A stretch of DNA of 41,615 nucleotides from an uncultured Eubacteriales bacterium (GTDB lineage Bacteria; Bacillota; Clostridia; Oscillospirales; CAG-272): the NCBI GenBank assembly GCA_949299535.1, contig CASGAQ010000011.1, forward strand, positions 1 through 41,615, given 5' to 3'. Positions 15,457-24,972 of the stretch are shown piece after piece. Below the pieces are notes generated by a model. The model saw nothing but the letters and a program-made list of their open reading frames with translations, made no database searches and was not told where the DNA came from. The position numbers were made by a program, and so were the translations under genes. Positions within the stretch are counted from its first letter, which is position 1. Each line of letters starts with the position of its first letter.

Positions 15457-17214
15457 ATGCTGAAAATTTTGAAAAATTTCACATGGAAAGAATGGTGTAT
15501 AGGCGCTTTGGCAGTTTTGTTCATCGTTGTTCAGGTCTGGCTTGACCTTACCATGCCGGACTATATGTCGGAGATAACCATGCTTATTCAGACAGAAGGA
15601 AGCACCATGTCGCAGATAATTACCGCAGGCGCGAAGATGATGGCATGTGCGTTCGGAAGCCTTGCGGCGTCGATCCTGACGGCTGTTTGCGCCGCGCGTA
15701 TCGCCTCGAATCTTTCCGCAAATCTGCGCGAAAAGCTTTTTGATAAGGTTCAGTCTTTCTCTATGGAAGAAATAGGCCGTTTTTCGACAGCGAGCCTTAT
15801 AACGCGTTCCACAAACGATATAACACAAGTCCAAATGCTTATAGTTATGGGACTTCAAATGCTGATAAAAGCTCCGATAACCGCTGTCTGGGCTATATGC
15901 AAGATAGCAGGCAAGAGCTGGCAGTGGACTTTTTCCACAGGAGCCGCTGTCGTTGTGCTGATGACAGTTGTAACTATATGCATAATACTTGCAATGCCTA
16001 AATTCAAGAAAATGCAAAGACTTACCGACGACGTCAACAGAGTAACGCGTGAAAATCTTACGGGACTTCGCGTAGTTCGCGCTTACAACGCCGAAGGATA
16101 TCAGGAAAAGAAATTTGACGATGTAAATACCGAGCTTACCGATACGGCTCTGTTTGCACAGCGCACTATGTCGTTCCTCATGCCGAGCATACAGCTTGTG
16201 ATGAGCGGACTTTCTCTGGCGGTGTATTGGATAGGAGCCGCGCTCATAAACAATGCCGCTCTTATGGAAAAAGCCACGATATTTGCAGACATGATGGTAT
16301 TCTCGCAGTATGCCATTCAAGTCGTGATGTCGTTTATGATGCTTGTAATGATATTTATAATGCTTCCTCGTGCCTCCGTTTCCGCAAAACGTATAAACGA
16401 GGTGCTTGAAACATCTCTTTCCATTGCCGACGGCACGCGTACGGACGGCGCCTCTGGCAAATACGGCGAAGTTGAATTTCGCCATGTGTCTTTCCGCTAC
16501 CCCGATGCAGAGGAAGATGTTCTTCACGATATCACCTTTACCGCAAAAAAAGGAGAGACGGTTGCATTTATCGGCTCGACCGGCTGCGGCAAAAGTACCG
16601 TTATCAATCTGGTGCCGCGCTTCTATGACGCGACTGAGGGCGAAGTGCTTGTAGACGGAGTAAACGTAAAGGAATATTCTCAGTATACTCTCCGCAATAA
16701 GATAGGATATGTTTCGCAAAAGGCGACGCTTTTCAGCGGCACGGTAAGTTCAAATATAAATTACGGCGACAACGGCGGAAAAGATATTACCGCAGAAGAT
16801 ATAAAAAATTCCGCGCGTATAGCACAGGCGAGCGAATTTGTCGAAAAAATGCCCGATGGATACGATGGCTTCATCGCGCAGGGCGGTTCAAACCTCTCCG
16901 GCGGTCAGAAACAGCGTCTTTCCATAGCGCGCGCCATAGCGAGAAAACCGGAAATATTTATTTTCGACGATTCGTTCTCGGCGCTCGACTATAAAACAGA
17001 CCGTACGCTGCGCAAGACTCTTGATAAAGAATGTAAAGATTCCACTCGCCTCATCGTTGCCCAGCGTATAGGAACGATACGCGACGCAGACAAAATAATC
17101 GTGCTTGACGAAGGCAGAATAGCCGGAATGGGCAAACATTCCGAACTTATGGAAAACTGCGAAGTGTACCGCCAGATAGCTTTTTCACAGCTTTCAAAGG
17201 AGGAACTTGCATAA
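15457..17214 (+). CDS. ABC exporter half, degenerate ATP-site subunit
   Basis: A 585-residue half-transporter: six transmembrane helices (about 15-310) and an ATPase domain. Walker A GSTGCGKST is near 373-381 and the signature LSGGQ near 480. Walker B is IFIFDDS, with Asp505 where the catalytic Glu should be. The H-loop His is replaced by Gln536 (VAQRIGTI). The subunit thus cannot form a normal catalytic site with its own Walker motifs, but it gives a good signature to its partner. It overlaps the next gene by one base (TAATG), consistent with fixed 1:1 synthesis. This is the known heterodimer pattern of TM287/288, LmrCD and BmrCD exporters. Confidence 0.93.
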   Translation: MLKILKNFTWKEWCIGALAVLFIVVQVWLDLTMPDYMSEITMLIQTEGSTMSQIITAGAKMMACAFGSLAASILTAVCAARIASNLSANLREKLFDKVQSFSMEEIGRFSTASLITRSTNDITQVQMLIVMGLQMLIKAPITAVWAICKIAGKSWQWTFSTGAAVVVLMTVVTICIILAMPKFKKMQRLTDDVNRVTRENLTGLRVVRAYNAEGYQEKKFDDVNTELTDTALFAQRTMSFLMPSIQLVMSGLSLAVYWIGAALINNAALMEKATIFADMMVFSQYAIQVVMSFMMLVMIFIMLPRASVSAKRINEVLETSLSIADGTRTDGASGKYGEVEFRHVSFRYPDAEEDVLHDITFTAKKGETVAFIGSTGCGKSTVINLVPRFYDATEGEVLVDGVNVKEYSQYTLRNKIGYVSQKATLFSGTVSSNINYGDNGGKDITAEDIKNSARIAQASEFVEKMPDGYDGFIAQGGSNLSGGQKQRLSIARAIARKPEIFIFDDSFSALDYKTDRTLRKTLDKECKDSTRLIVAQRIGTIRDADKIIVLDEGRIAGMGKHSELMENCEVYRQIAFSQLSKEELA

Positions 17215-19082
17215 TGGAAAATAAAAAAGAATATGAATTTGGAAGTGCCGGCAAACATGCTCACCGCGGTCCCGGCGGTCCCGGCGGCTTCGGCGGTCCG
17301 GGCAGACAGGGCGGCGGAGAGAAAGCCAAAGACTTTATCGGAACTTGGAAAAAAATATTCTCATATTTCAGTAATTATACGGTATTTATAATAATTGCGC
17401 TTGCCTGCTCCGTCGCGGGCACCGTGCTTACGCTTCTTGGCCCCGACAAGCTTTCTCAGATAACAAGATATATCGAAGAGGGTATATTTACGGGAATAGA
17501 TATGGAAGCCGTCGCAAAAGTCGGTTTCACGCTCGTCGCGTTCTATGCGGCAAGCTATATTTTCTCTGCGGTGCAGGGTTGGATAATGGCAACGGTCACA
17601 CAACGTATGTCATATAAGCTTCGCTCCGATATTTCCCGCAAAATAAACCGTCTGCCGATGTGGTATTATAACCGCACCTCTACGGGCGACATACTTTCCC
17701 GTGTAACGAACGACGTCGATACGATAGGTCAGTCTATGAACCAGAGCCTCGGCAATCTTGTTCACGCCATAGTTCTTTTTGCCGGTTCGCTCTTTATGAT
17801 GCTCAAAACGAATCTCATTCTTACTGCTACGGGCGTGCTTGCAACCATTATAGGCTTTGTTCTCATGTTCGTTATCATGGGCAAGAGCCAGAAATATTTT
17901 ACTCGCCAGCAGAAACACCTTGGTGAGTTAAACGGTCATATAGAGGAGATATACGCAGGTCATACAGTAGTTAAGGCTTATAACGGCGAAACTCAGGCTA
18001 AACAAAAGTTTGAAAAGATGAACGGTTCGCTTCGCGAAAGCGCTTTCCGCGCACAGTGCCTTTCAGGTCTTATGCAGCCTATAATGAGCTTTATCGGCAA
18101 CTTCGGATACGTTGCCGTATGCGTTGTCGGCGGTATGCTTGCTCTCAACGACAAGATAGGACTTGACGTTATCGTTGCTTTTATGATGTATATAAGATAT
18201 TTCACACAGCCTCTTTCGCAGATGGCTCAGGCAATGCAGTCGCTTCAGTCTGCGGCGGCAGCCGGCGAACGTGTATTTGAATTTTGCGAAGCCGAGGAGA
18301 TGGAAGACGAGAGCGGCAAGACAAGAAAACTCGATAAAGTCAAAGGCTTTGTTGAATTTGACCATGTTAAATTCGGATACGAAGATTCCGATAAAGTGAT
18401 AATTCACGATTTTTCCGCTGAGGCAAAACCGGGACAGAAAGTGGCGATAGTAGGTCCTACGGGCGCCGGAAAAACGACTATGGTAAATCTGCTAATGCGT
18501 TTCCACGAGATACAGGACGGTCAGATACGAATAGACGGAGTTCCTACAAAGGAACTTACGAGAGAAGACGTTCACTCGCAGTTCTGTATGGTGCTTCAGG
18601 ACACATGGCTCTTTGAGGGAACCGTCCGTGAAAATCTTATCTACTGCACGCAGGGCGTAAGCGATGAAAAAATGCGCGAAGCCTGCAAAGCCGTCGGACT
18701 TGACCACTTTATACGCACTCTCCCCAAGGGATATGACACTGTTCTGAGCGATCAGGTAAATCTTTCTCAGGGGCAGAAACAGCAGCTTACGATAGCGCGC
18801 GCAATGATAGCCGACCGTCCCATGCTCATTCTTGACGAGGCGACAAGCTCCGTCGATACGCGCACGGAAGCGGCTATCCAGAACGCAATGGATAAACTTA
18901 TGGAAAACCGCACCTCGTTCGTTATAGCTCATAGATTGTCGACTATAAAAAATTCAGACCTCATTCTTGTTATGAAAAACGGCGATATCATAGAAAGCGG
19001 TACGCATGACGAATTGCTCAGAAAAGGCGGATTCTACTCAGACTTGTGGGGAAGCCAGTTTGAAGAAGCACAGGCGAGTTGA
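17214..19082 (+). CDS. ABC exporter half, catalytic subunit
   Basis: A 622-residue half-transporter with an N-terminal Gly/Pro-rich tail (about 15-35), six transmembrane helices (about 50-340) and an ATPase domain. Walker A GPTGAGKTT is near 414-422, Walker B LILDEATSS has Glu542, and the H-loop is IAHRLST (His573). Its signature is LSQGQ (517-521), not LSGGQ. In a heterodimer that signature faces the degenerate Walker site of the partner, so one composite site is canonical and the other is not. Substrate is probably a drug or peptide; no precursor peptide gene is visible. Confidence 0.94.
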   Translation: MENKKEYEFGSAGKHAHRGPGGPGGFGGPGRQGGGEKAKDFIGTWKKIFSYFSNYTVFIIIALACSVAGTVLTLLGPDKLSQITRYIEEGIFTGIDMEAVAKVGFTLVAFYAASYIFSAVQGWIMATVTQRMSYKLRSDISRKINRLPMWYYNRTSTGDILSRVTNDVDTIGQSMNQSLGNLVHAIVLFAGSLFMMLKTNLILTATGVLATIIGFVLMFVIMGKSQKYFTRQQKHLGELNGHIEEIYAGHTVVKAYNGETQAKQKFEKMNGSLRESAFRAQCLSGLMQPIMSFIGNFGYVAVCVVGGMLALNDKIGLDVIVAFMMYIRYFTQPLSQMAQAMQSLQSAAAAGERVFEFCEAEEMEDESGKTRKLDKVKGFVEFDHVKFGYEDSDKVIIHDFSAEAKPGQKVAIVGPTGAGKTTMVNLLMRFHEIQDGQIRIDGVPTKELTREDVHSQFCMVLQDTWLFEGTVRENLIYCTQGVSDEKMREACKAVGLDHFIRTLPKGYDTVLSDQVNLSQGQKQQLTIARAMIADRPMLILDEATSSVDTRTEAAIQNAMDKLMENRTSFVIAHRLSTIKNSDLILVMKNGDIIESGTHDELLRKGGFYSDLWGSQFEEAQAS

Positions 19083-19150
19083 AAAAAGGCATATCTAAGC
19101 TCTGATTGCAGTATTGCCGTGATTATTTCCAGACGAAAATCCGAAACATA

Positions 19151-19193
19151 AAAAATACGGGAAACTGCCGCAAAAGCAGTTTCCCGTATTTTT
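19151..19193. terminator. Bidirectional terminator
   Basis: An 18-bp perfect stem (19151-19168 with 19176-19193) has a 7-nt loop and A/T tails on both strands. It separates the ABC genes from the convergent mannosidase. Confidence 0.92.
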
Positions 19194-19231
19194 GTATTCA
19201 GTAGAGATGCAATGATTTTTTGGCTTCGATA

Positions 19232-21730
19232 TTATTTCTCTGTAAGGTCTGTTTTTCTTATCTGCTTTGTTTCGGGATTTACGCGGTATGTCGCTATTTC
19301 GAACGGTTCAAGAGAAAATTCTTCGCAAAGACCGAGCGCGGGCATGGAGAGCTTTGTTGTGCGCGCTTTGTTTGTGGGATTGAACAGACGGAGAACGAAA
19401 TCGTCGCCGCGTTCTGCTTTCTTAAAAGCAGAAAGAGTTACGGCGCCGTCGGAAAGACTTGCAAACGGCTTTATGGTGTTTTCCTCATCTTTTGTGCAAC
19501 CTATGGGGAAGAAGGAGAGCGCGAAAGGTTCTTCCGCGAAAGCGTTTGCTTCGCGTTCTATTTTTTCAAGGCGTTCTTCCGCCGTGCCTGCATCGAATAC
19601 GAATGTGAAATCATGTTCGCCCTGGTCGATAAACGGAGAGAAGCGGTCCTGTTCCATGATGTACGGTTTGCGTACGGAGAAGTCGCTCTTGCCTGCGGAG
19701 TAGCCGGGGGCGCGGAGAAGCGTTATTCTCATCTCGCCGTCGAGGCAGTCGGAGCCGTGAGTGCTGCTGTTGATGACGGAAATCGCAAATTTGTCGTCTT
19801 TTACCAGATTCCATTTTCCGCTTACCATTTCTTCGCCGTTTGTAAGAAGCTTCTCACTACCGTAGGCGGCTTGTCCAATATATTCGCCGCATATCGTCGT
19901 GGGAACGGATATCTTTAGCATTTTCATTTTTTCGTTCCAGTATACTTTATCGCATACTTTTATCTCGGACGAGTTTTTGGACAGATAATATCTGCGGCAC
20001 ATTGTGGAATCTCCGTATTCAAATACAGCTTCCACTATCGTGCGGACAGGGCCGTCTTCGATTATGCGGACAGACTTTGCCTTGTGACCGTCGATTATGC
20101 CGGAGAAAGCAGTGCCGCGTTCTTCGCTCATAAGCGTAAATTCTCCGATTATATTGCGAAATTCTTTTTCTTTATGAGCCCAGCAGTTTTCGTCGTCTTT
20201 CATTACCAGAGGACGGAGCGCGCCTGCTTTAAAGTAATCTTTTCCGTCTACTTCATATTTGTCTACAAGACCGGTTGCAAGGTTGATAACGACTGTCATG
20301 CGGTCGTTTTTAAATGTGAAGGTGTCGGATGAGAGCGCTTCTCTTTCCGCGGGAGTTGGAATGAGTTTTATCTTGATGTCAAAGCGAGTCATTGTGCCTG
20401 CATCAAGCGTCGCTCTGAAAACAGAACGCTTGCGCCAGTCTACGTTGAAGTTGGAATATTCATGTTCGCACTGGGAGGGGATCTGCTTGCCGTCTTTGTA
20501 TACGACGGGGAGCGCAAAGAGAGCGGGATTTTTATTCTGGTCGGGAAGTTGGTATTCAACTTCTACAACTTCTTCTATCTCGTAGGGGTGGGGATTGTAT
20601 ACGAAAACGGGAATTGTTCCGTCTTCCGCCTTTGCCTTGTCGCGGCAGAGCGCGAGAAAAGCGTTTATCTTTATGCTGTTCAATTCGGTAAGTCCGTGCC
20701 CGGCAAGAGCTTCGGAATATTTCTCAACGGGAGCTATCGCGCTTCCGGGGAGGATATCATGAAATTCGAGCATGAGCAGGTCTTTTGTAGCTGCGGCTAT
20801 TTTTTCGGCGGGATATTTGTATACGCCTGCAAGGGAAGCGTGAGCCGCCATTTTTTCAGTCATGTAAAGTTCGTTTTCAAGCTGTCTGTGGAGTTTCTTT
20901 ATGTTTGCCATAGTCGTATAACAGCCGGTGTAACGTGGATTGAGTATGCCGTCGTAATCCGGTATATCTTCTCCGACAGAGCGAAGCTCTTCAAAATAAG
21001 CTTCCGGTGTGGAATGAATGAATTTATATTCTTCTTCCGTTTCGTTGAGCTTGCTTATCTTCTCGTAGTCTATTCTGGAGGGACCGCCGCCGTGGTCGCC
21101 TATACCCCAAAGCACCATGCCTACTTTTTTTCCTCTGTTTTTCTCTACATAGCCTTTTATTTTTTCATCGGCTTCGCCGCGGTGAGATTCATAGGAATTA
21201 TATGCGCGGTGGCATGTTATCTTGGAGCCGTCAAAACCTACCCAGTTGAAATCTTCCGCTGGAAGAGAGAGCATGTCGGGTTCGGGACGGCAGAAGATAC
21301 AGGAATCAAATCCCGCTTTTTTCATTATGGCGACAAGACCACGCGAATGACCGAACGCGTCAAAGTTTATGACGGTTTTGGGTTCGGAGTCAAATTTTTC
21401 CTTGAAGTAGTATCTGCCGTGGAGTATCTGGCGAACGAAGCTTTCGCCGCTTGGCAGGTTGCAGTCCGGCTGGAGATACCAGCCGCCCATGATGTGCCAT
21501 TTTCCTTCGGCAACGAGTTTCTGTATACGCGCAAAAAGCGCGGGATCGTTTTCCTCTACCCATTCGTAGAGCATGGCCTCGTTGTGACAGAAGATGAATC
21601 CGTCATAGTCTTCGCAGAAGTCAGCCGCAACACGGAAAGTGGAAAGAGTTTCGGCAACGCCCTCGCCTATTTCCCAGAGCCAGACAGGATCTATGTGAGC
21701 ATTGCAGATAAGATGCATGTTTTTTTTCAT
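19232..21730 (-). CDS. Alpha-mannosidase, glycoside hydrolase family 38
   Basis: An 832-residue GH38 enzyme that removes alpha-mannose residues. The zinc-site motif AHIDPVWLW gives H12 and D14, the nucleophile lies in INFDAFGHSRG (D124), and GIGDHGGGPS provides the later His. The central three-helix bundle and C-terminal beta-sandwich regions follow at the usual positions. There is no signal peptide, so it acts in the cytoplasm on imported oligosaccharides. It is monocistronic, with its own promoter and a shared terminator. No transporter or other GH38 partner is next to it. Confidence 0.92.
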   Translation of the reverse strand: MKKNMHLICNAHIDPVWLWEIGEGVAETLSTFRVAADFCEDYDGFIFCHNEAMLYEWVEENDPALFARIQKLVAEGKWHIMGGWYLQPDCNLPSGESFVRQILHGRYYFKEKFDSEPKTVINFDAFGHSRGLVAIMKKAGFDSCIFCRPEPDMLSLPAEDFNWVGFDGSKITCHRAYNSYESHRGEADEKIKGYVEKNRGKKVGMVLWGIGDHGGGPSRIDYEKISKLNETEEEYKFIHSTPEAYFEELRSVGEDIPDYDGILNPRYTGCYTTMANIKKLHRQLENELYMTEKMAAHASLAGVYKYPAEKIAAATKDLLMLEFHDILPGSAIAPVEKYSEALAGHGLTELNSIKINAFLALCRDKAKAEDGTIPVFVYNPHPYEIEEVVEVEYQLPDQNKNPALFALPVVYKDGKQIPSQCEHEYSNFNVDWRKRSVFRATLDAGTMTRFDIKIKLIPTPAEREALSSDTFTFKNDRMTVVINLATGLVDKYEVDGKDYFKAGALRPLVMKDDENCWAHKEKEFRNIIGEFTLMSEERGTAFSGIIDGHKAKSVRIIEDGPVRTIVEAVFEYGDSTMCRRYYLSKNSSEIKVCDKVYWNEKMKMLKISVPTTICGEYIGQAAYGSEKLLTNGEEMVSGKWNLVKDDKFAISVINSSTHGSDCLDGEMRITLLRAPGYSAGKSDFSVRKPYIMEQDRFSPFIDQGEHDFTFVFDAGTAEERLEKIEREANAFAEEPFALSFFPIGCTKDEENTIKPFASLSDGAVTLSAFKKAERGDDFVLRLFNPTNKARTTKLSMPALGLCEEFSLEPFEIATYRVNPETKQIRKTDLTEK

Positions 21731-21756
21731 TTAAAATACCTCGTATAACGTTATTC

Positions 21757-21804
21757 GACAAAAATATATATTGTCATTTTAGCATAATGCGTGTATAAAG
21801 GCAA
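21757..21804 (-). promoter_or_regulatory. Promoter of the mannosidase gene with possible operator
   Basis: On the minus strand TTGCCT (21799-21804) and TAAAAT (21776-21781) are 17 bp apart. Just after the -10 lies an inverted repeat GACAA (21757-21761) with TTGTC (21771-21775), a possible operator. Confidence 0.65.
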
Positions 21805-22008
21805 GCGAGAAATCGATATTTTTTCATATGCGTAAGAAAAATAAGAAACTCGGCGGAGATGTGCATATATATTATAAATATTTTTGTAAATATTTTGAGA
21901 TTTATTGAAAATAATTTTTCTTTCTTGTATATACTTTCGGCGGAAAATATGTTAAACTAATAATATCGCACAAGGAATATCATAAGTAAAATATTTCGGA
22001 GGAGAATC

Positions 22009-22596
22009 ATGGCACTGCGGCTTACCGAAAAGTCCGATATAAAAATTTTTATACTCTACCTGCTTTCTCGTGTGGATCGTCCGCTGGACTTTGTAACGCT
22101 CCACGATATATGCGTGCAGGACGAGTTTATAAATACTTTCGACTTTATGGACGAGTTCTATGAACTTTGCGACATAAAAGCGCTTTCCGTAGAAAAGAAC
22201 GATGAAGGCGACGATGTCGTGCGTATTACGCGAAAGGGCAGAGAAACGGCGCAGACCATGAAAGATTCCATACTGCCTGAAATACTCGACCATGCCGTGA
22301 GATCCGCGCTTCAGCTGATATCGTTTCAGACGAGAGGACTTTCCCCGCACGCTTCCGTAGAAGAAGCGGGAAACGGAAAATACATTCTTAACTGCTCGGT
22401 AGACGGAAAGGACGGAGTCTATATGGAAACGAAACTTCTGCTCGATTCCAGAAAGCAGGCTGAACGTATGCTGCTGAACTTCAATGAGCGCAGCGAATTT
22501 ATCTACCGCGGTATGCTGGCGCTGCTTTCGGGAGATATGAATTACCTTGCGGACAGTTGGAGCGAAGACTTCGCGGCGGATGAACCGCATAACTAA
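22009..22596 (+). CDS. DUF4364 protein
   Basis: A 195-residue DUF4364 protein. The N-terminal half resembles a winged helix (LTEKSDIKIFILYLLSRVDRPLDFVTLHDI, then VVRITRKGRETA), and the C-terminal half is an alpha/beta domain. The family is widespread in Clostridia and uncharacterised; the fold suggests a transcription regulator. CGGAGG precedes the ATG. The DUF624 gene follows 20 bp downstream and is probably co-transcribed. Confidence 0.87.
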   Translation: MALRLTEKSDIKIFILYLLSRVDRPLDFVTLHDICVQDEFINTFDFMDEFYELCDIKALSVEKNDEGDDVVRITRKGRETAQTMKDSILPEILDHAVRSALQLISFQTRGLSPHASVEEAGNGKYILNCSVDGKDGVYMETKLLLDSRKQAERMLLNFNERSEFIYRGMLALLSGDMNYLADSWSEDFAADEPHN

Positions 22597-22616
22597 TTTT
22601 TTCGGAGGATCCTGTT

Positions 22617-23735
22617 TTGAACGAAGAAAACAAAAACGGTGAAAAAAAGAAAAGACGATTTAACATCTACAATTTGATGTACGGCCGCGACGGACGCGGA
22701 GTGCGTAAAAAAGACGTTATAAAAAACTACAATTTCCGGAACTTTTTTAAGCTTTTCGGCAGAAAATTCCGATATATAGTGAACACTAACCTTATCTATA
22801 TAGTAGGCAATTTTCCGATATTCTTCTTCCTTTTCGCAATAAGCGGAAATTTCAGCAGACACGCGGTGCTTCCGATGAGCGAGATGTATTCCGTTCTGTA
22901 CGGTATCTCCACTGCGAGCGCAGATGGCATTTCAATGCTTCCCGTTTCCGGCATACACGGACTTATGGGTTCTTTTCCGGTATCGATTGGCGCGGACAAT
23001 CTGTTCGTTAAGATATTATACGGACTTTCGCTGCTGATTTTGATAACTTTCGGTTTTGTAAATGCAGGCTGTGCCTATATAATGAGAAATGTGATAAAAG
23101 GCGAGCCTATCTTTCTTTGGCAGGACTTTTTCGGCACTATAAAGAAGAACTGGAAGCAGGCTATACCCGTGGGTGTATTGGACGCAGCCGTATTTTCGTT
23201 ATGCTTATATGCGGTATATTATTACTATATAACATATACGGTCAACTATATCATGTTCTTCTGTTCGCTTGTGACGCTTGCCGTATACACGTTCATGCGT
23301 TTTTATATGTATTTGATAATGGTGACGTTCGATATGGGAATTTTAAAGATAATAAAGAACAGTTTTATCTTCTCCATACTTTGCATAGGGAAAAATTTCC
23401 TTGCGCTGTTCGGAATATTGCTCCTTATCTTCCTTACGATGTTTTTTGCCGCCGTGTATACTCCGTTAGGTATTATAATTCTTTTGGTACTGTTTTTCGG
23501 AGCTATGCTGTTTATCTCAACATACGTCGCATATCCTCAGATGAAAAAATACATGATAGATCCTTACTATAAAGACGCCGAGTCATATGACGACGAAGCG
23601 GAGAGCGAGACGCAGGGCAAAACTTCCGAAGGATACGGCGAAGACGACGGTGAGCTTTACGACGCAGGCGAATATATTACCGATGAAGACGAGTTCAAAA
23701 CAAGAAAAAAGATACACAATAAAAAAGATAAATAA
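22617..23735 (+). CDS. DUF624 (YesL-like) membrane protein
   Basis: A 372-residue membrane protein with about six hydrophobic segments (near 60-80, 135-160, 185-205, 212-230, 255-275, 280-305). It has a basic N-terminal tail (KNGEKKKRRF) and an acidic C-terminal tail that ends in KKIHNKKDK. The loop with NAGCAYIMRNVIKGEPIFLWQDFF matches the DUF624/YesL pattern. The start is TTG at 22617 with GGAGG 8 nt upstream. Firmicutes YesL genes usually sit with carbohydrate uptake genes; here the upstream partner is DUF4364. Function unknown. Confidence 0.82.
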   Translation: MNEENKNGEKKKRRFNIYNLMYGRDGRGVRKKDVIKNYNFRNFFKLFGRKFRYIVNTNLIYIVGNFPIFFFLFAISGNFSRHAVLPMSEMYSVLYGISTASADGISMLPVSGIHGLMGSFPVSIGADNLFVKILYGLSLLILITFGFVNAGCAYIMRNVIKGEPIFLWQDFFGTIKKNWKQAIPVGVLDAAVFSLCLYAVYYYYITYTVNYIMFFCSLVTLAVYTFMRFYMYLIMVTFDMGILKIIKNSFIFSILCIGKNFLALFGILLLIFLTMFFAAVYTPLGIIILLVLFFGAMLFISTYVAYPQMKKYMIDPYYKDAESYDDEAESETQGKTSEGYGEDDGELYDAGEYITDEDEFKTRKKIHNKKDK

Positions 23736-23742
23736 TAAAAAT

Positions 23743-23788
23743 AAAAGAGCAGTTTTTTCCACATCATTGTGGAAAAAACTGCTCTTTT
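23743..23788. terminator. Bidirectional terminator
   Basis: A 21-bp perfect stem (23743-23763 with 23768-23788) has a 4-nt loop and A/T tails. It separates the convergent DUF624 and esterase genes. Confidence 0.92.
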
Positions 23789-23809
23789 GATAAACAATGA
23801 ATTTAAGGA

Positions 23810-24898
23810 TTAAATTTTTTTTGAAAGTCCAAGCGCTTTGGCGACTTCTTTGCCTATCGCTTTTGCCATGTAAATATAACCTGCGTCGTTCGGATGACAG
23901 CCGTCTGCGGTCAACTCGTCGAGGTAGTCAGGATCGTATATTGTTTTGCCGTCTACAAAAAAGAGATTTTTATCTCCCGATTCTATGCCGCGGCGGTAGC
24001 TTTCCATGATTATCTGTCTGCGCTTTTCGTTTTCTTTTGCACCGTCGTTATAATAGTCGACTTTAGACGCCATTATAACGGGAGTGTTTGGCTGTGCGGC
24101 GCGGAAACGGCGGTATCCTTCGAAGTGAGTTTTCTGCAAATATTCCGCGTTGGGAGCGTTATGGTCATAGTCGTATACAAAAACGCTCATGTCAAGTCCG
24201 CTTATGTAATCGATTATCGGTATTTCCGCTTTTGCAGCTCCCGCAAAACCGAGATTTATGAAATTGCAGTCGAGTTTGTGTGAAATTATTGCGGGATAGT
24301 TATTGCCCGGTCTGCTCACGCCGGAACCGTGGACTATGGAAGAACCGTAGAAAACTACAGGTCTTTCGATCATGTAACGGCTTCCTTCCATGAGCTCACA
24401 GCCTTCTCTGAGCGCTACATAGGCAGAGGTTATGCTTGCGAAAAGAGGGAAGTTTATGACAATGTCTTTCATTCCCGGTTCAAGACGGATACGGCTTTCG
24501 ACATATGTTTTGCCTTCTCCTTGAGACGGTACAAATACGCCGAGCATGCGATATTTTCCGTTTTCTTTTTGATATAGGTCAAAGCCTATTGACGCAACGT
24601 CTTTAGGAGGCACATAAAAATTATCTTTGCTGAGCTCTGCGTGGATAACTATGTAATCGGAGTCGGTAGCAAAATGAACTCTTACGCCTGCGCTTGTAGA
24701 AGCGAGATTTTCAACCGACGTTACTCCGTTTTCTTCAATAGAGCTTGTCGCTTTTGCGACGTCCTCGGGAACGCGGCGAAAAGGCTCGCAGATACCGTAA
24801 AGACGGAAGGGCGGCTTTGTAATATCAAGGAAAACAGGATCTCCTTTTGAGATCGTGGTGTCATTTGGAATGATACCGTTTGATTTTTGTACTTTCAT
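23810..24898 (-). CDS. SGNH/GDSL hydrolase with GxDLY domain
   Basis: A 362-residue two-domain carbohydrate-esterase-type enzyme. The N-terminal beta domain carries IGFDLYQKENGKYRMLGVF (the GxDLY motif). The C-terminal SGNH domain has FYGSSIVHGSG (nucleophile Ser), NLGFAGAAK (block II) and DGCHPND (Asp-His). No signal peptide is seen, so it likely deacetylates imported sugars or oligosaccharides. It is monocistronic and lies between a shared terminator and the FliB-like gene. Confidence 0.87.
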   Translation of the reverse strand: MKVQKSNGIIPNDTTISKGDPVFLDITKPPFRLYGICEPFRRVPEDVAKATSSIEENGVTSVENLASTSAGVRVHFATDSDYIVIHAELSKDNFYVPPKDVASIGFDLYQKENGKYRMLGVFVPSQGEGKTYVESRIRLEPGMKDIVINFPLFASITSAYVALREGCELMEGSRYMIERPVVFYGSSIVHGSGVSRPGNNYPAIISHKLDCNFINLGFAGAAKAEIPIIDYISGLDMSVFVYDYDHNAPNAEYLQKTHFEGYRRFRAAQPNTPVIMASKVDYYNDGAKENEKRRQIIMESYRRGIESGDKNLFFVDGKTIYDPDYLDELTADGCHPNDAGYIYMAKAIGKEVAKALGLSKKI

Positions 24899-24972
24899 AT
24901 TATAAAAAGCTCCTTATATGCAGATATGTTGAGTATATTATATTCTTGTTTTTTTGCTTGTCAATACTTTTT

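Noticed and set aside
15424..16719. Minus-strand frame of 431 codons opposite the first ABC gene
   Set aside because: Shadow of a certain ABC transporter; composition rich in His, Arg and Cys is typical of an antisense frame.
20462..21748. Long plus-strand frame (428 codons) opposite the GH38 gene
   Set aside because: It is a mirror frame of a clear GH38 enzyme, Phe/Tyr/Cys-rich and without a family resemblance or ribosome binding site.
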